From positions 62,001 through 126,000 of the forward strand of contig CM037881.1 of the NCBI GenBank assembly GCA_021292165.1: a DNA stretch of 64,000 nucleotides, written 5' to 3'. A program made the translations under genes and the position numbers. The notes below the pieces were generated by a model. The model had not been told where the DNA came from. It worked only from the letters and a program-made list of their open reading frames with translations, and searched no databases. This DNA comes from Shinisaurus crocodilurus. Lineage: Eukaryota > Chordata > Lepidosauria > Squamata > Shinisauridae. Shown here one piece after another: positions 58,511 to 64,000 of the stretch; the first letter of the stretch is position 1, and each line of letters begins with the position of its first letter.

Positions 58511-58628
58511 ACAAGTTGCTCACCTCTGATGTAGCCGCCAAGCTCCTCCATTAGCTGAGAAGGGGTCCGCACCACTTCCGACAGATGCTTCGGTTCAATC
58601 ATTTTTGGACCTCCAAAATGGGGAAAGT

Positions 58629-58765
58629 CTGTGTTCTCCAACCTTGGGGTCCCCAGATGTGTTTGGCCTACAACTCCCAGCATGCCCCAGCCAGCATAGC
58701 TGGCTGGGGCATGCTGGGAGTTTTAAGCCAAACACATCTGGGGACCCCAAGGTTGGAGAACGCTG
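58629..58765. mobile_element. Hairpin hAT MITE with paired arm variants
   Basis: CCTTGGGGTCCCCAGATGTG and its complement CACATCTGGGGACCCCAAGG carry two shared variants. The left TIR is damaged (CTGTGTTCTCC). Confidence 0.88.
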
Positions 58766-59402
58766 GTCTAGAGATCCAGATCAGCTCCTGTGAGCATCTC
58801 CCTACAAGACCGATATGTTTGCACTTGACACGCAGGGCGCCCCTCAGCTGATTGTAGTGACACATGATGGGACACAGGTAGCCTTCTGTGGCTTACCACC
58901 TTCCCTCCCTTTACATTCCATAAAAACCTATCCATTCATCATTGATTTGAGCAATGCCAATTTAGGCAAATTTTCATTCCAACTGCAAACCATGATTTTT
59001 TTTTAAATTTAGCATGGTGGTTTTGCCATTTCTGTGTTAATAGGGTCTTTGTATTTAATGAGAACCACCAGTCCGGTCACTTCATATTAGTGCAGTGCAT
59101 GGGCACCTTTGCAACCCCTTCATTTCCCTATGCCGTCGTTTCTCTGCTTCTTTCAAGAATTTTGGAGTAATTTCTCAGGGTGCAGGGCTTTAGTGCTCAC
59201 CTGACGGTGAGGAGGTGGCGGAGGGGCTCGTGTGTGCTCCCTTTCACCATTTTTCTCCTGGTCTGTCTGTCTTTGCTGCCTGTGCTCCCTCGGAACCCCC
59301 CCTTGGGGCTGTCCAGTGCTACTGCCTGCTGAGGGCCTGAACAGCCGACTGAGGAGTTCTTGTTAAATGGACTTTTAACAACAAAACCAAAAATGCATCA
59401 CT

Positions 59403-59568
59403 TGGGTAGAGTTGGAAGGGGCCTACAAGGCCATCGAGTCCAACCCCCTGCTCAGTGCAGGAAACTAGAGGAGGGGGTCTCTCCCATCCAAGTAATCGCC
59501 AGGCCTGACCCTGCTTAGCTTTCCACACTCGGACAAGCTGAGCCAGCGTGAGCCACAGGCCTGTATGG
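59403..59568 (-). mobile_element. 5S-derived SINE with CR1 tail
   Basis: Minus-strand copy with GTGGAAAGCTAAGCAGGGTC and the CR1 tail. Confidence 0.88.
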
Positions 59569-59569
59569 A

Positions 59570-59700
59570 TCATAGAGTTGGAAGGGGCCTACAAGGCCAT
59601 CGAGTCCAACCCCCTGCTCAGTGCAGGAAACTAGAGGCCTGACCCTGCTTAGCTTTCCACGCTCAAGACAAGCTGGGCCAGCGTGAGCCACAGGCCCTAT
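59570..59700 (-). mobile_element. 5S-derived SINE with internal deletion, tandem to the previous
   Basis: The tail runs directly from GGAAACTAGAGGC into CTGACCCTGCTTAGC, so the GGATGGGAGACC part is deleted. It abuts the copy at 59403 in the same orientation. Confidence 0.85.
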
Positions 59701-59883
59701 AAGTCACAGGCAGCAGCATTGGAAAGCTGCATTTCTCCCCAAGGGAGGAAGTCCTGGTTAAGTCTTCTAGGGGACTTTCCGTGAAGCACAAGCAGCAAGA
59801 ATGGAAAGGGTTAAAAATGGTGAAAGAGTGAGCGCGCACACACCGACGCCGCCACCACCCTCAGCCGCCTCCTTACAGTAAGG

Positions 59884-60018
59884 CAGTGTTTCTCAACCTT
59901 GGGTCCCCAGATGTTTTTGGCCTACAACTCCCAGCATGCCCCAGCCAGCTATGCTGGCTGGGGCATGCTGGGAGTTGTAGGCCAAAAACATCTGGGGACC
60001 CAAGGTTGAGAAACACTG
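59884..60018. mobile_element. Hairpin hAT MITE, TTTCTCAACC subfamily, perfect target duplication
   Basis: CAGTGTTTCTCAACC to GGTTGAGAAACACTG. CAGTAAGG flanks both sides (59876-59883, 60019-60026). Confidence 0.94.
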
Positions 60019-60186
60019 CAGTAAGGTAAGCACTGAAGCCCTGCACCCTGAGGAATTACTCCAAAATTCTCACCCTTTCCCACAGTTTTTGGATGCAGTT
60101 TCTGTTCACCCCTCCCCCCGCCTCCAAGGAATGGTCAAAAATAAATAGATTGAAAAATTTGGCACAGGGCTACTTAATACCTTTCG

Positions 60187-60312
60187 GCAGCAATCCTGTA
60201 CCTATTTACCTGGGAATAACAGAGTGGGACTTACTTCTGAGTAGATACGGCTTGGATTGTGCTGTTAGTGCATGTGCTACTTCTAAAGGTGCAATCCTTT
60301 AGGATTTTCTAA
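60187..60312. repeat. Old palindromic repeat (GCAATCCTGTACC...GGTGCAATCC)
   Basis: GCAGCAATCCTGTACC and AAAGGTGCAATCC bound GAGTGGGACTTACTTCTGAG. Confidence 0.6.
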
Positions 60313-60321
60313 AGTTTCTAC

Positions 60322-60456
60322 AGGTGCAATCCTGTGCACGCTTGGACAGAAAAAGGTCTAACAGCACCCAGCATTCCCCAGCCAGCATGGCTGGTTGGGG
60401 AATGCTGGGAGCTGTAGGGCTTTTTTTTCTGTCTAAATGTCCATAGGATTGCATCC
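60322..60456. mobile_element. TTTAGACAG-type palindromic MITE
   Basis: GTGCAATCCTGTGC and CATAGGATTGCATC are the ends. The core CCCAGCATTCCCCAGCCAGC and its complement match the hairpin hAT MITE core, but the termini differ. Confidence 0.82.
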
Positions 60457-60460
60457 TAAG

Positions 60461-60820
60461 CAGGGTTGCAAAAAATCATGATGATGATGATGATTTTTAC
60501 AAAAAAATCGATTTTTTTTTTTTACATTTAAATCAGTTTTTTTTTTTAATTTAATCAATTTGCCCCCAAATGTTTTTTGTAAAATTAATTTCAAAGTTTC
60601 AGGCAACCACATGTACAAACAGCCTACACTTAATAGTTAAGAACACCAAATTATACAGAAAACAATCAGAACTAGGCTACCTACATGACAGGGTTGCAAA
60701 AAATCATGATTATTATTTTTTTTGCAAAAAATCGATTTGTATTGATGGTTTAATCAATGATTTAATCATTGATTTAAATCATTCTGATTTAAATAATTGA
60801 TTTAAATCATTGCAGCCCTG
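60461..60820. mobile_element. AT-rich hAT-like element with 8-bp target duplication
   Basis: CAGGGTTGCAAAAAATC to CATTGCAGCCCTG. ATCCTAAG (60453-60460) and ACCCTAAG (60821-60828) match 7 of 8. The left flank lies within the palindromic MITE. ATCGATTT repeats fill the interior. Confidence 0.8.
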
Positions 60821-60829
60821 ACCCTAAGT

Positions 60830-61767
60830 ATCTTTCAGTGTCTTTAAGCTGTGCAACTTGCAGTTTAAACACACACGGTCTTTCAGCCCAACAGCACTAT
60901 CCTTCCTGCTGCTTATTTCCACCCTTGCAAGTGCCTTGGAAGTGGGTCACTCATCCCCATTGTGGAAACTCATAGAGTGGAAACTCAGACTGCGAGTGAC
61001 TTCCTTCATCCACACAAATGAGGTGACAGAAGAGGTGGGAACTGAAGCCAGATCTGCTGGTTACAAGACCAAATTTCAGTCCATGGACCCACCCTCACTT
61101 CAGCTGATCTCTTTCTTGTGCTACTTGGATGGGAGAATATCCTGGGCCCTTTTGCCTTTTTTTCCTGTATGGAGACTCTCCCATTTTTAATGATAAATCA
61201 GGCCTAGGTGTACATGCTGCAATCCATGGATACTTTGGCCCACCTTTCCTTCTTCTCCCTTTCTGTACTAAAGGATCAGCAATAAACAAGGGCTTTCTGG
61301 AAATGATAAGAGCAGTCAGCGCTTTTCTTGATAGAAGCATATTCGACAGAGTTGGGCAGCACATGGCTTGGATAGAGAGGCTGGCTCGCTGACCTGAATT
61401 TTGTAGCTCTGGGGCAAGGCAAGTCTGCGCTGCTGTTCCTAGTGGTTTGTGCTAGTCTGGCAGAAGCTGTCTTCCATCTGATCTTTTGTAGCACACCGTG
61501 ATAGAAGAACAAGACAGCTGTGGCTCTTGTGAGCAACTGTGTGTGTAAAGTGCAAGGAGAGAGTCCAAAATTCCACTCTACGCCAACTGGAAAATACTTC
61601 AACTACTGCTTTAGAGGCTGAGCATCAAATTCCAGATACCTAAATGAGAATTTTACAGCAGCAGAAAGAGCAAGAAAGCCAGGGAACTCTGTCCCATATT
61701 CAAGCACAGCATAAACATGATGGGGCTAAATGTTGTAACTCTCCACCAGCAAGGCAATGTGACTAAA
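60830..61767. other. Anonymous sequence, no feature recognised
   Basis: An open frame near 61129-61392 lacks domain character. No splice-supported exon and no clear repeat. Confidence 0.4.
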
Positions 61768-61885
61768 GGCACAATCCTATGCTAGTTTAGACAGAAAAAA
61801 AGGCCTACAACTCCCTGGCTGGGACATGCTGGGAGCTGTAGTAGGCCTGCTGTCTAAACTTGCGTAGAATTGCTCCCTAAACCAA
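61768..61885. mobile_element. TTTAGACAG-type palindromic MITE, diverged
   Basis: CACAATCCTATGCTAGTTTAG to CTAAACTTGCGTAGAATTGC, with a partly lost core. Confidence 0.75.
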
Positions 61886-62068
61886 CTTTTAAATTAAACT
61901 TTGTGACTATGCTTTGTAAAGTTTACTTGGAACTCTTAAGCCAGGACCACTGTTTTTGCTATTTCTTCTGTCTTCCACACGTGCAAAAGTTTGCTGCACC
62001 AGCTCAAGGGCTAGGTTGCTTTATGTGACGTTGAATGCATTTTCTATTGCTATACTTGTATTTATACC

Positions 62069-62346
62069 AGGGGTGGGCAGCACACGCCGCGGCTCTTCCG
62101 CCACTGAAAATTGGCAGCTCAGTGGCAGCAAAAATATGGGCAGCTTGCTACTATACTTCAGTGGTAAACCACAACTGAAACAAGCTGCACTTGTCCTTTT
62201 TAAGTCTCTCTTGTGATTTGCCATCAAAAGTCAGTTGCAAACCAATCCCCCCCACCCCAACCAAATTCCAGTGGCATGTTGGCAGCACCAGGAGTGTGAC
62301 CTATGTGGGCAAGTGGACTTGCAGGCCCTGAAATTTCCCACCCCTG
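62069..62346. mobile_element. Non-autonomous hAT element
   Basis: CAGGGGTGGGCAGC to TTTCCCACCCCTG. The flanks are only roughly duplicated (ATTTATAC and ATTTATTT). Confidence 0.65.
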
Positions 62347-62860
62347 ATTTATTTATTTAATACATTTTTATTCTGCCCAATAGCTGAAGCTCTCTGGGCG
62401 GTTTACAACAGTTAAAACCATAAAATACAATATAATATAACTATAAAGTTTTAAAAGCACAGATTAAAACAAACAGCAAAGCTAGCAGCAGTTCAAATTA
62501 CAGTAACAAAGTTAAAAACTACAAGATAAAAATGATTATGATTAAAATGCCTGGGAGAATAAAGTCTTCACCTGGCACCGGAAAGAGTACAATGTGGGCG
62601 CCAGGCGAGCCTCTGGGGAGCTCATTCCGCAACCGGGGTGGTGCCACAGCAGAAAAGGCCCTCCTCCTGGTAGCCACCTGCCTCACTTCCTTTGGCAGGG
62701 GCTCTCGGGGAAGGACCGCTGACGAAGATCTTAGTGTCCAGGGAGGAGACGATCCTTCAGATACCCTGGCCCCAAGCCATTTAGGGCTTTGAATGTTAGT
62801 ACCAGCACTTTGAAACAGACTGATCTACTGAGTAATCTATCCAGCGGAGGCTGGTGACTC
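62347..62860 (-). mobile_element. L2-like LINE 3' end
   Basis: TTTATTTATTTAATACATTT and CTCTGGGCGGTTTACAACAG form the tail. Minus-strand coding remnants resemble the LINE at 4.4-5.0 kb (GCGGAATGAGCTCCCC). Confidence 0.72.
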
Positions 62861-62869
62861 CAATGTCAG

Positions 62870-63640
62870 TCGGGCAGTGTATCCACTCCGGGTTTCAGTC
62901 TGACCTTTTAAGGAGCTATCTGTGGAGGTGAACCCCATCCCCCCCCCCCAATAGGTTCAGTACCATGGATAGCCCCTTTAAAGTTCAGACTGAAACCCGG
63001 AGTTGGACGAACTCAACTCAAAATGGACATCTAGCCATGTTTTATGCTTTTCAGTCAGGGCAACCATGTCTGACAGCGATGAAGTAGTTGACCAACGAAC
63101 ATACCGTAGGTTCACATATACATGAGATGCTCCAGGAAATCCGTGCTGGTCAGCAACTATCGGGGAGGTTTTACATGTCAAGACTTGTCAGGGTCGGGCA
63201 ACGCTGTTTACTGACACTTCTTTGGTATAACTCATCACAGGGTTATAAGATCATCACCTGCCTTATCACAGCACCTTCCCTTCATCCTAGTTTTCCCTTA
63301 GGTGGTCAATCTATGTCCGAACTACACCACTTCAGACTGAAGGTAAGCCGGGGGTGGGGGCTTACATGATTGAATGCTCTTCCATACAAAGAACAAAATC
63401 CACACATCGAAACCTAGATGTCTAGTGATAGCCTAGCCTTCTCCCCCGACAGGCTAGGTTTAATGTGCAGGGCATTGTTCTGTACAGAGTCCATGTGGTC
63501 TGTCACTGTAGGGTGAACTAGGCCTTCATGCAGCCTCGCTCTTGACCATCCCCGTCTGAACTTATTCCCCTAACGGGAAAGTCTTTCAGACTGAGGCCTA
63601 GTTCACACACAAAACAGCAGATGAGAGATGGCTAAACTGC
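62870..63640. other. Repeat-like but unassigned sequence
   Basis: Two complementary stretches (CCGGGTTTCAGTCTGA at 62889 and TCAGACTGAAACCCGG near 62985) form a long hairpin. Near 63590, CAGACTGAGGCCTAGTTCAC resembles a known kind of reptile palindromic repeat. No exon found. Confidence 0.4.
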
Positions 63641-63663
63641 CCAGACTGAGTGTCTGCCTTTAT

Positions 63664-63814
63664 CAGGGCTTTTTTTCTGGTGGAACTCACCGGAACTGAG
63701 TTCCAGCACCTTTTCTTCTATTAATTGCATTACAATTTAATCGCCATCTACTCCCAAGGAAATGTACGGTAATCCAAGAGTTCCGGTACCCTTTTCTCCA
63801 GAAAAAAAGCACTG
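63664..63814. mobile_element. Second hAT MITE family, perfect 8-bp target duplication
   Basis: CAGGGCTTTTTTTCTGG to CCAGAAAAAAAGCACTG. GCCTTTAT flanks both sides (63656-63663, 63815-63822). It is in inverted orientation to the copy at 52.4 kb. Confidence 0.93.
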
Positions 63815-63832
63815 GCCTTTATTAGGATAAGC

Positions 63833-63967
63833 CAGTGTTCTCCAACCGTGGGTCCCCAGGTGTGTTTGGCCTACAGCTCCCAGCATGCCCCAGCCAGCGT
63901 AGCTGGCTGGGGCATGCTGGGAGTTGTAGGCCAAACACACCTGGGGACCCACGGTTGGAGAACACTG
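63833..63967. mobile_element. Hairpin hAT MITE with several paired arm variants, perfect target duplication
   Basis: CCGTGGGTCCCCAGGTGTGT and its complement ACACACCTGGGGACCCACGG carry the same changes. GGATAAGC flanks both sides (63825-63832, 63968-63975). Confidence 0.95.
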
Positions 63968-64000
63968 GGATAAGCTAATAAAGGCAGACACTCCTGGGGA

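Larger units (their letters stand above)
63649..63992. repeat. Host palindrome split by two hAT MITEs
   Basis: With both MITEs and their duplicates removed, the flanks form an 18-base perfect inverted repeat (AGTGTCTGCCTTTATTAG) around GATAAG. One MITE entered the loop, the other the left arm. Confidence 0.8.

Noticed and set aside
58000..64000. RAB3D, expected next to TMEM205
   Set aside because: No Rab GTPase motifs or exons were found downstream of TMEM205 within the window.

Overview
The window reads as nuclear DNA of a sauropsid, most likely a lizard or other squamate. CR1 retrotransposons, CR1-tailed 5S-rRNA-derived SINEs, tRNA-derived SINEs and hairpin hAT MITEs fill most of it, and the few host genes are split into short exons by repeat-packed introns. 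No prokaryotic features are visible.

Host genes. Two vertebrate genes were rebuilt exon by exon, with splice sites and phases that agree throughout. TMEM205 (+ strand; coding exons 53924-54023, 55288-55451, 57627-57929) encodes 188 aa and looks intact. CCDC159 (- strand; ten coding exons from 50321 down to 28495) encodes 268 aa and also looks intact. They lie head to head across a CpG island (about 49.9-51.4 kb), the same divergent pairing as on human 19p13.2. Inside CCDC159 intron 5, on the opposite strand, three phase-compatible exons (36422-37213) could encode an unrecognised single-pass membrane protein of about 126 aa.

Mobile DNA, left to right. 0-11 kb: a degenerate LTR element, an L2-like LINE 3' end, a CR1 3' end, Tigger-like and mariner-like DNA elements and a hAT element with a perfect 8-bp target duplication. 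11.7-19.3 kb: a CR1-like endonuclease ORF split by a hairpin MITE and by a 6.77-kb Ty3-class LTR retrotransposon. That retrotransposon has perfect 5-bp target duplications and a tRNA-Leu-type primer site. Its domain order is gag-protease-integrase-RT-RNase H, the copia-like order known from the Gmr1 lineage. 19.3-28 kb: another LINE with a C-terminal zinc finger, LTR sequences, hAT elements and CR1 pieces. 28-50 kb: CCDC159 and its repeat-filled introns. 50-58 kb: the CpG island and TMEM205, with a solo LTR 98 bp upstream of TMEM205 exon 2. 58-64 kb: SINEs, hAT elements, an L2-like LINE and nested hAT MITEs.

The most striking pattern is a family of near-perfect palindromic hAT MITEs of about 120-136 bp (TIR CAGTGTTCTCC, 8-bp target duplications). 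Within a copy, sequence variants usually appear on both arms. The central hairpin motif is also shared with other palindromic families that have different ends.
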